Shown here: one piece after another, positions 28,050 to 33,765 of the stretch
How the letters are laid out: the number at the start of each line of letters is the position of its first letter
Position numbering within the stretch: the stretch's first letter is position 1
Position numbers and translations under genes: made by a program
NCBI GenBank assembly: GCA_016845145.1
Contig: JAERTE010000014.1
Location: 1 to 33,765 of the forward strand
Direction: 5' to 3'
DNA length: 33,765 nt
Origin: Rhodospirillaceae bacterium
GTDB taxonomy: Bacteria; Pseudomonadota; Alphaproteobacteria; Rhodospirillales; Casp-alpha2
The notes under the pieces: model-generated
Databases searched by the model: none
Told to the model about the DNA's origin: nothing
Seen by the model: only the letters and a program-made list of their open reading frames with translations

Positions 28050-28694
28050 CTAGTCCTTCAGCTCGTGCGTTTCGGTATCATCGTCGCCGAAGGTGTCTTC
28101 GATTTCCTTGCTCGCGAGTTCTTCTTCCGTGTGCATCAGCGGCACTGCTATCGGGGGGGCGTTCGGATTCGCAATCAGACGCATATAGCCCCAGGTTTGC
28201 AGTACCAGCCGTGCGATCAGTACAGCGAACGCAATTGGCACCCACATTTTTGAAGGCCAGGTGGCCAGTTCACGGTCGATCGTCGAATCGCCCAGCTCCC
28301 AAGCCCGCATGAACGCGGTCGAGCTGTAGTAAAGCAACACGCACATAATAAAGAGCGCCAGCACAACACCGACGAATTCCGCCAACCACAGTGTGCGGCC
28401 GCTCATTTTGCGGACGAACAATTCCATTCGGATATGTCCGCCGACGCGCTGCATGGCGGCGACGGCGAGAAACGAAAAAGCAACCATGAATAAGGTCACC
28501 AAATCCGTATAGCCCCACACCGGCATGCTGAAAAATTTACGCCCGATGGCATTCATCGAGCCAAAAATCATTAAACCGAGGATGACGAGCGCCGAAGCGT
28601 AACTCAGTCCGTCCTCAATTTTCGTTAATCCCTGGTCAAGCTTGGATAACAAGCTTTCGTCAACATTGGCGTTTTCTGCAGTATTTCCTACCAT
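28050..28694 (-). CDS. dctQ: TRAP transporter small permease
   Basis: Four-helix partner of DctM, 214 residues. Seen: hydrophobic segments at about 33-52 (YASALVILGLMIFGSMNAIG), 62-85, 103-128 and 152-175, with the family motif AIGRKFF, then FLAVAAMQRVGGHIRMELF. The C-terminus is long, hydrophilic and acidic (about 180-214), longer than in many DctQ proteins. Ribosome site GGGGGAG precedes the start. It is separated from dctP by 85 nt that contain a strong hairpin. Confidence 0.92.
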   Translation of the reverse strand: MVGNTAENANVDESLLSKLDQGLTKIEDGLSYASALVILGLMIFGSMNAIGRKFFSMPVWGYTDLVTLFMVAFSFLAVAAMQRVGGHIRMELFVRKMSGRTLWLAEFVGVVLALFIMCVLLYYSSTAFMRAWELGDSTIDRELATWPSKMWVPIAFAVLIARLVLQTWGYMRLIANPNAPPIAVPLMHTEEELASKEIEDTFGDDDTETHELKD

Positions 28695-28711
28695 GAGCTC
28701 CCCCTAAGAGA

Positions 28712-28740
28712 CCGTGCCGGAGCTTGGAGCCCCGGCACGG
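28712..28740 (-). other. Strong intergenic hairpin between dctP and dctQ
   Basis: CCGTGCCGG (28712-28720) pairs perfectly with CCGGCACGG (28732-28740), and the loop can add GCT/AGC pairing. On the dctPQM strand it is not followed by a T-run, so it is unlikely to be a full terminator. It may protect the dctP mRNA 3' end or slow read-through, making the binding protein more abundant than the permeases. On the plus strand it is followed by ATTTTC but no gene ends there. Confidence 0.65.
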
Positions 28741-28779
28741 ATTTTCTTAGTTTTTCGATCCAAATTGATAGCTACGCGA

Positions 28780-29820
28780 TTACTTCGCGGCGGCCATCAT
28801 GGCGTCGAACACTGCCTTGGAGTTGAACTTGTCTTTGTTGGCGTTTACCCATTTGTCGTAAACGGGCTTACCGCCAATCTTCTGGAAGTTCGCCAGTTCG
28901 GCGTCCGTGTATTTCACCTCTTTCAGGTGCTTACGCCACTTCGGCAGGTTCTCTTTGTCCTTGGAGCTATAGGCTGCCTTGAGAGCCTTGTAGCCTTCCT
29001 CACGCGCGTCTTCCATCAGCTTCTTGTACGCGGCAGGAAGCGCGTTCCAGGCGTCCAGGCTGATGATGTTCGGGCAATCGTTGGTGCCCGGCGACAGGTT
29101 GGACGTGAACCATTCCGCCACTTCGTCGATCTTGTAAGCGGAGTGTGCGTAGGTGGACGGGAACGACACCGCGTCCGCGGCACCGCGATCCAGCGCCTGA
29201 TACACTTCCGTAGCCGTCATCGTCGAGATCGAGGAGCCCAAGGCCCGCATGGCATCGGCAATACCACCGAGCGCACGCACCGTCATGCCCTTGAAACCTT
29301 CGATCTTCTGAGGCGCATCGCCCCGGCCCATGAACTCGTACTGCGGCAGGTTGGAAGAGGAGAACGCCATCACGTTCCACTTCTTCTTGATCTCGCCGGA
29401 CGCGATCGGGTTCGAGTGAATGGCTTCAGCCACCTTGCGCTGGTGCTCGAAGCTCTTGATCGGCACGAACGGCAGGTTCAGGACGGTCATCGCCTGGTTT
29501 TTGCCCGGGTGATAGGACCAGCAGACTTTCCCAGCTTCGAATACGCCAGCCTTGATGTTGTCAAGGTTCTGCTTCTTACCACCCAACTGATCACCGTAGT
29601 AGATCTTGATCTTGAAGTTGCCGCCCGTTTTAGCGGCGACGTGTTTGGACCAAGCCTCGACATCCGCCGTAAAGGCGCGTTTTTTACCCCAGACGTTGAA
29701 CTTCCACGTCACTTTAGGGCCTTTAACTTCTTGGGCGTTGGCGCTGGATACCGCCGCTGCACCGCTCATAATCGCGGCACCGGCAACAGCCGACACCATC
29801 ACTTTACCCATCCAAGACAT
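28780..29820 (-). CDS. dctP: TRAP transporter substrate-binding protein
   Basis: Periplasmic receptor of the TRAP importer, 346 residues from the ATG at 29820. It opens with a Sec signal, MSWMGKVMVSAVAGAAIMSG, ending near SANAQ (about residue 30). Seen: VTWKFNVWGKKRAFTADVEAW, FKIKIYYGDQLGGKKQNLDN, and KGMTVRALGGIADAMRALG, where the arginine is the expected carboxylate-binding residue of DctP proteins, then STMTATEVYQALDRGAADAV. The start has AGGAGG-like CGGGAGGAA 8 nt upstream. A second in-frame ATG at 29865 also has a good GGAG site. An organic acid substrate is likely. It lies downstream of iclR on the same strand. Confidence 0.94.
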   Translation of the reverse strand: MSWMGKVMVSAVAGAAIMSGAAAVSSANAQEVKGPKVTWKFNVWGKKRAFTADVEAWSKHVAAKTGGNFKIKIYYGDQLGGKKQNLDNIKAGVFEAGKVCWSYHPGKNQAMTVLNLPFVPIKSFEHQRKVAEAIHSNPIASGEIKKKWNVMAFSSSNLPQYEFMGRGDAPQKIEGFKGMTVRALGGIADAMRALGSSISTMTATEVYQALDRGAADAVSFPSTYAHSAYKIDEVAEWFTSNLSPGTNDCPNIISLDAWNALPAAYKKLMEDAREEGYKALKAAYSSKDKENLPKWRKHLKEVKYTDAELANFQKIGGKPVYDKWVNANKDKFNSKAVFDAMMAAAK

Positions 29821-29881
29821 ATATCTTTCCTCCCGTTTGGTTTGGGTTTTTACCTTACGTCGCATTAACACTCTCCTTTTT
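29821..29881 (-). promoter_or_regulatory. Two ribosome sites with two in-frame starts for dctP
   Basis: On the minus strand, AAAAGGAGAG lies 7 nt before an ATG at 29865, and CGGGAGGAAAG lies 8 nt before the ATG at 29820. Both are in frame. The upstream start adds 15 highly charged residues (MRRKVKTQTKREERY) ahead of the signal peptide. The downstream one gives a normal signal length and is preferred. It is possible that both are used. Confidence 0.5.
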
Positions 29882-29892
29882 TGATTAGTTGG

Positions 29893-30717
29893 TCAATGGC
29901 TGATTCCCATCGAAGTCTCTCTGTTGGCTGTTGGAACGGTTATCCCGTTTCCCGCACCAGCCAGTGCGTTTTCAATCTCATCCACTGCTTCACGTAGGAT
30001 TGGTGAATATCGGTCCACCAGTTGCTCCAAGCCCATGGCGTCGGCGATAACAAATACATTCACAGTCGCCAACACCTGCCCGTTGAAAAAGATTGGGAAC
30101 GCAATTGCACGGGTTGAGCTCATGTATTCCTGGTCGGATGTGGCGAAGCCGCGCGCGCGTATGGTATCGAGCAGCGCATTGGCTTGATCGGGCGTTCGCG
30201 CCAAGGCGTCGTAGGGATCATCCGAAACCGCCAAATCCGCCAAAATTCGTTGCCGCGTGGTGGTATCGGTGAACGCGAGGAAACAGCGCCCAATGGCCGT
30301 CGCCATGACCGGCACGCGCGAGCCCACGGTGCGGTTGAATGATAGCGTCCCAATGCGGCGGCTGGTCTCAATAATGACCATGGCATTGCGGTCGAATACC
30401 GCCAAATCCGACGGCCACACCAGCCGGCCTCGCAGCACATCCAATATGGGTGCGGCTTGGCGGAGCAGATAGTCGTAGGTGTCGAAACCGTTCGAGAGCG
30501 CCATACATTTCGCCGTCAAACCATAGCTTTTGGTAGCGCTGATGCGCGAAACAAACCCTGCATGAATCAGCGTTTCCAATATCCGCACCACAGTTGGTTT
30601 CGGAATCCGGGTGATCTCATGGATCGCCCCCACACCGCCATCGCCGCCCAACGTGTTCAACGCATGCAGCACGTCGAGCCCACGAACGAGGGCCGTAACA
30701 GGTGCATAACTGCTCAT
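29893..30717 (-). CDS. IclR-family transcriptional regulator
   Basis: 274 residues. N-terminal winged helix-turn-helix: VTALVRGLDVLHALNTLGG, then GAIHEITRIPKPTVVRILET, LIHAGFVSRI. A C-terminal IclR effector-binding domain follows from about 75, with LRGRLVWPSDLAVFD, VMATAIGRCFLAF, and ARGFATSDQEYMSSTRAIAFP. IclR proteins usually respond to a small organic acid or its CoA ester and control the neighbouring catabolic genes. It is placed upstream of dctPQM on the same strand and divergent from the second CoA-transferase, consistent with control of both. A G-rich ribosome site (GGGGGGGTGAT) precedes the ATG. Confidence 0.93.
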   Translation of the reverse strand: MSSYAPVTALVRGLDVLHALNTLGGDGGVGAIHEITRIPKPTVVRILETLIHAGFVSRISATKSYGLTAKCMALSNGFDTYDYLLRQAAPILDVLRGRLVWPSDLAVFDRNAMVIIETSRRIGTLSFNRTVGSRVPVMATAIGRCFLAFTDTTTRQRILADLAVSDDPYDALARTPDQANALLDTIRARGFATSDQEYMSSTRAIAFPIFFNGQVLATVNVFVIADAMGLEQLVDRYSPILREAVDEIENALAGAGNGITVPTANRETSMGISH

Positions 30718-30792
30718 ATCACCCCCCCCGGGATGTTGTCAGCGAATGCCAAGCACACCAAAAAAAATCCTCCCAAAATCTGTGTTTCGCAG

Positions 30793-30843
30793 AATGAAAC
30801 TCGATTTCATTAAAAATATTGCACGACTGCTTCAAGAGTGCAA
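30793..30843. promoter_or_regulatory. Putative operator in the iclR/CoA-transferase intergenic region
   Basis: Two inverted repeats in the 160-nt divergent gap: AATGAAA-N5-TTTCATT (30793-30799, 30805-30811), a perfect 7-bp palindrome, and TTGCAC-N13-GTGCAA (30819-30824, 30838-30843). The first, a compact palindrome containing TGAAA/TTTCA halves, resembles IclR-family operators and is the better candidate. Binding by the adjacent IclR is inferred from position. Confidence 0.5.
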
Positions 30844-30877
30844 ATTGATTCTTGAATAGCAAATGGGGACCCATCTT

Positions 30878-32149
30878 ATGAACGCACCATCGAACCCGCC
30901 GGAGACCGAGCCTGGAACCGTGCCCAATCCACACAGTGGACGGCAGAAAGGGCCTCTGGAGGGCATGCGGATCATTGATTTGACATCCATTTTGTTCGGC
31001 CCCATCGCCACGCAATTCCTAGCCAGCATGGGTGCCGAGGTGATTAAGGTTGAGGCACCGGCCGGCGACGTCATGCGCTATGTCCAACCCATGCGTTCGC
31101 CCGGCATGGGAGGCGTGTTCATGAATTCCAACCGCGCCAAGCAAAGCATGGCCCTGGATTTGAAAACCGAGGCCGGTTTGCAGGCCTTGAAGCGCCTGGT
31201 GGCCACAGGTGACGTCTTTGTGCATTCCATGCGTGGCCAAGCGGCAAAAAAGCTGGGCATCGATTACGACAGCATGAAAGCGGTCAAACCGGACCTCGTT
31301 TATTGCTTTGCCTGTGGTTACGATAGCCAGGGTCCGAACGCAGATTTGCCCGCCTACGACGACATAATCCAGGCCGCAACGGGGTTGGCGGCCATCACCA
31401 CGCTCCCCGACGGCACCCCGCAACTGGTGCGCAGCGTCATGGCCGACAAAATCAGCGCGCTGTACCTCACACAAGCCTTGCTGGCGTCGATCATGACCCA
31501 AAAGACCACCGGCCAAGGGCAATATGTTGAAGTGCCCATGTACGAGTGCCTGACGCACTTCATGATGATCGAGCATCTGTTCGGCAGATGCTTCGAGCCA
31601 CCCATGGACTCTGCGGGCTACACCCGCGTACTTTCCGCCAACCGCCAGACCTATCGCACAAAAGATTCGTATATCGCCGCCCTGCCCTACACCACGGCGC
31701 AATGGCAGCGCTTTTTGGCCCTGATCGGCAGAGATGAATTGGCCACGGAAGACTGGGTAAATGACGCCACACAACGCAGCGCCCGGATCGATGAGCTTTA
31801 CGGCGTCATCGCCGAAGTGACCTCCAGCCGCACGACCGAAGAATGGGTGACGGCGCTCAGGCGTATCGACATTCCGGTCACCGCCGTCAATTCGCTGGAG
31901 GACTTGTTTTCCGATCCGCAACTCCAAGCCAGCGGCCTGTTCGAAGAATACGACCATCCGACGGAAGGCCGCCTTAGAGGCACACGCCATCCCATCCGTT
32001 CCGCCATGCCGCCATTGCCGGCAGCCAATGCTCCGCATTTGGGCGAGCATACGCGCGCGGTGCTTTCCTCGCTCGGTTACGGTAGCGATCAAATCGACGC
32101 AATGATTGATGCAGGTGCAGCCATAGAAACTGCCGAGAAAAACACTTAA
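30878..32149 (+). CDS. Class III CoA-transferase (CaiB/BaiF family), second copy
   Basis: 423 residues from the ATG at 30878, which has GGGGA 8 nt upstream; an ATG at 30863 is possible. A Pro-rich N-terminal tail (about 1-28) precedes the conserved LEGMRIIDLTSILFGPIATQ. Seen: FLASMGAEVIKVEAPAGDVM, FMNSNRAKQSMALDLKTEAG, and RSVMADKISALYLTQALLAS with Asp190 at the catalytic position. It is clearly diverged from the copy at 24895-26073, so this is not a recent duplication. First gene of an operon with the 235-residue protein, the C26 hydrolase and the dehydrogenase, divergent from iclR. Confidence 0.9.
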   Translation: MNAPSNPPETEPGTVPNPHSGRQKGPLEGMRIIDLTSILFGPIATQFLASMGAEVIKVEAPAGDVMRYVQPMRSPGMGGVFMNSNRAKQSMALDLKTEAGLQALKRLVATGDVFVHSMRGQAAKKLGIDYDSMKAVKPDLVYCFACGYDSQGPNADLPAYDDIIQAATGLAAITTLPDGTPQLVRSVMADKISALYLTQALLASIMTQKTTGQGQYVEVPMYECLTHFMMIEHLFGRCFEPPMDSAGYTRVLSANRQTYRTKDSYIAALPYTTAQWQRFLALIGRDELATEDWVNDATQRSARIDELYGVIAEVTSSRTTEEWVTALRRIDIPVTAVNSLEDLFSDPQLQASGLFEEYDHPTEGRLRGTRHPIRSAMPPLPAANAPHLGEHTRAVLSSLGYGSDQIDAMIDAGAAIETAEKNT

Positions 32150-32182
32150 GGTGTTATCGGAACCCGGTCGTAAAGGTTACGC

Positions 32183-32890
32183 ATGTCGCAAGGCGAAACA
32201 CTGATTCACTACGCACCCGTGGCGCGACCGGATACGGAAGCGCTGGATCTGTTCCGCTGCCTGCCGATCTACCGAACCGTGGACGGCCAAGAATTCGGCA
32301 TGGATGTGGTGCTCGGCCACAAGGGTGACATTGAAAACACCGCGGGGCGCAACGCCGCCATTTTACGGCTGATTTTCAAGGCGCTATTCCGCGCTTATGG
32401 CCAAGGGCAATACGTTCAGCTGATCGTGCCTGTCAATTCCATTGCCCTGGCCAACCGTAAGGGCGCCACCATCATCCACGATGTGTTCGCCGAACTGGAA
32501 CAAGAGTGCCGCGCCGCGCTGAACATTGAAATCTTCAACCTTCCGGAAAAAGTCAGCATCGATTCGCTGTCCGACATTACCATCCCCATGTTGCCCTACA
32601 CAGACCGGTTTATCGCCCATCCGCACCCCGCCGCCGAGGATTTCACGGTGTTCGCCAACTGCAATTACCGGGGCGTCGCTTATGATATGGCGGCAGCGGA
32701 AGGCGACGACGCCAAACAACTCGATGATCTGACCGATTTCTGGGGCGAAGCAACCAAGCGCCGGCTCGGCCTCTGCGTCCAGAACGCGGCCTCTGACAAT
32801 ATCGTCGCTGCGGCGCGGCGCTGGGAAGCGATCCATATCGACGGCCCCCTCATCGCGCCGCCGGTTGAACGTCCAAGTGCAGGGGCATAG
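32183..32890 (+). CDS. Unrecognised 235-residue protein, possibly a degenerate EAL-like domain
   Basis: No family recognised with certainty. No signal peptide or membrane segment, so cytosolic. The layout resembles an EAL fold in outline: RCLPIYRTVDGQEFGMDVVL near the N-terminus (where EAL has YQPIVxL...GxEALLR), a helix then YVQLIVPVNSIAL, IEIFNLPEKVSIDSL, FANCNYRGVAYDMAAA, and a closing AAARRWEAIHIDGPLIAPP. If so, the catalytic Glu is replaced (GMDV) and the DDFG-type metal motif is absent, so it would not cleave cyclic di-GMP. It starts 33 nt after the CoA-transferase with an AAAGG site and ends 2 nt before the C26 gene, so it belongs to the operon. The EAL link is a weak inference; the gene itself is real by codon pattern and tight spacing. 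Confidence 0.75.
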   Translation: MSQGETLIHYAPVARPDTEALDLFRCLPIYRTVDGQEFGMDVVLGHKGDIENTAGRNAAILRLIFKALFRAYGQGQYVQLIVPVNSIALANRKGATIIHDVFAELEQECRAALNIEIFNLPEKVSIDSLSDITIPMLPYTDRFIAHPHPAAEDFTVFANCNYRGVAYDMAAAEGDDAKQLDDLTDFWGEATKRRLGLCVQNAASDNIVAAARRWEAIHIDGPLIAPPVERPSAGA

Positions 32891-32892
32891 GC

Positions 32893-33642
32893 ATGATGGT
32901 AGAAGCCCACGCCGAAGACCGCCCGACCATCGGCATCTTGATGGACTACCAGAGTGATGGATCGTTTTCGACCCGCCCTCATTATGCGCTGCGTTGCGGG
33001 TACTTCGATGCCGTTTGGCGCGCCGGCGGCCTGCCGGTAGCGTTGCCGTACATAGAAGACGCCGGCGAGGATTATCTGCGCACCTGCGACGGCCTGATTT
33101 TGCCGGGCGGCTTCTATCCCTTTCCCGCCAGTCTGTATGGGCGCCGGGCCGAAGCCGGCGAGATGATCCATCCGCGTTTCGCCTTCGAAGATACGTTCGT
33201 GCGCCGCGCCATCGATTTGGACTATCCAATGCTGGGCATCTGCGCCGGCATGCAGGTCATCGCCGCCAGCGTCGGCGCGACGATGTACAATGATGTGCGC
33301 ACGGAGTTGCCGACCAAAATCGATCATCTCAATGCCCAACCCGCCGAAGAAACGGCGCACGATATTCAGATCACACCTGGCAGCCTGCTGGGCCGGACTC
33401 TCGGCGTGGAGACGCTAGAGGTCAACACCGCGCACAAGGAAGCTCTGAAAGATGGATTGGGCGGACTTAGCGTCAGCGCAACGGCACCCGATGGGGTGAT
33501 TGAGGGCATCGAACTCGCGGATCGACGGTTTTGTCTGGGCGTACAATGGCACCCGGAGTTTTTCGCCAATGAAGGCGACCCGAACTTCAATCTGTTTACC
33601 GCACTTGTCGCTGCCGCCGGGGACGAAATGGAGCAAGCGTGA
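32893..33642 (+). CDS. Peptidase C26 / class I glutamine amidotransferase-like gamma-glutamyl hydrolase
   Basis: 249 residues. Relatives such as PuuD cleave gamma-glutamyl amides (for example gamma-glutamyl-GABA). Seen: PTIGILMDYQ at the N-terminus, CDGLILPGGFYPFP, the nucleophile elbow MLGICAGMQVIAA with Cys117, and GVQWHPEFF with His220 and Glu222, a complete Cys-His-Glu triad. The usual VN(S/T)xHHQ block appears as VNTAHKEAL. It starts 2 nt after the upstream gene, and its stop overlaps the next start (GTGA). The context suggests hydrolysis of a gamma-glutamyl or related amide in a catabolic operon, but the substrate is unknown. Confidence 0.88.
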   Translation: MMVEAHAEDRPTIGILMDYQSDGSFSTRPHYALRCGYFDAVWRAGGLPVALPYIEDAGEDYLRTCDGLILPGGFYPFPASLYGRRAEAGEMIHPRFAFEDTFVRRAIDLDYPMLGICAGMQVIAASVGATMYNDVRTELPTKIDHLNAQPAEETAHDIQITPGSLLGRTLGVETLEVNTAHKEALKDGLGGLSVSATAPDGVIEGIELADRRFCLGVQWHPEFFANEGDPNFNLFTALVAAAGDEMEQA

Positions 33643-33765
33643 CAGACACGCATGTCATCGGCGTCGCCGGGTGCGGCGCCATGGGGTTGCCCATGGCCAG
33701 GCGATTGCTTGGCGCGGGGCACGAGGTTTGGGGGTTCGATGTTCGACCGCCAAACGAGTTCGGGG
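33639..33765 (+). CDS. NAD(P)-binding beta-hydroxyacid dehydrogenase, N-terminal fragment (cut by window end)
   Basis: Starts at GTG 33639, overlapping the previous stop by 4 nt (GTGA). The first 42 residues show a dinucleotide-binding start: HVIGVAGCGAMGLPMARRLL, then GHEVWGFDVRP. The pattern GxGxMGxPMA is that of 3-hydroxyisobutyrate, tartronate-semialdehyde and related dehydrogenases. The rest lies beyond the window, so the catalytic part and substrate cannot be read. Confidence 0.8.
   Translation, partial: MTDTHVIGVAGCGAMGLPMARRLLGAGHEVWGFDVRPPNEFG

Noticed and set aside
28714..29868. 384-codon plus-strand frame opposite dctP
   Set aside because: Antisense shadow of the DctP gene, with Arg/His/Val-rich composition and no domain pattern.
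31019..32092. 357-codon minus-strand frame opposite the second CoA-transferase
   Set aside because: The plus strand encodes conserved CaiB/BaiF motifs; the antisense frame has none.

Overview
The window reads as a chromosomal segment of an alphaproteobacterium, probably Rhodospirillales-like. The reasons are: DinB carries the N-terminal four-cysteine element usual in that class; an alphaproteobacterial-type SOS box (GTTC-N7-GTTC) lies upstream of dinB; kdsB-pheA is divergent from a membrane-anchored cytochrome c; HisN is of the alphaproteobacterial inositol-monophosphatase type; and a TRAP transporter sits among CoA-transferase genes. GC content is high and even by eye. I saw no phage gene, transposase, CRISPR array or tRNA. 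Coding density is high, and no stretch over 300 bases lacks a gene.

Layout. 1-5300 is housekeeping: the N-terminal part of dnaX (cut by the window edge), the SRP 4.5S RNA gene ffs just upstream of it, a cupredoxin-like lipoprotein, nudC, a DUF4395 membrane protein convergent with a peroxiredoxin-like protein, and dinB with its SOS box. 5300-8400 holds pheA and kdsB (minus strand), divergent from a cytochrome c and hisN. 8465-14161 is a complete yejABEF peptide ABC importer operon. 14165-17988 holds an FAD oxidoreductase with a small PAS-like/CxxC protein upstream, a GhrA-type 2-hydroxyacid dehydrogenase and uppP. 18061-24906 is a possible structured leader, gltB, gltD and a glutathione S-transferase.

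24895-33765 is a catabolic-looking accessory region. A class III CoA-transferase is divergent from a MaoC-type hydratase. Then come, on the minus strand, an IclR regulator followed by dctP-dctQ-dctM (TRAP importer). Divergent from iclR is an operon of a second class III CoA-transferase, an unrecognised 235-residue protein, a peptidase C26 glutamine-amidotransferase-like hydrolase and the start of a 3-hydroxyisobutyrate-dehydrogenase-like gene cut by the window end. The likely theme is uptake of an organic acid by TRAP, activation to a CoA thioester, hydration or reduction, and IclR control. The substrate cannot be told from sequence.

The items most worth a second look are the 235-residue protein (possibly a degenerate EAL fold) in the catabolic operon, the putative structured gltB leader, the PAS-like/CxxC protein paired with the FAD oxidoreductase, and the dinB SOS box. 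Several genes (hisN, ghrA-like, uppP) appear to start with TTG.
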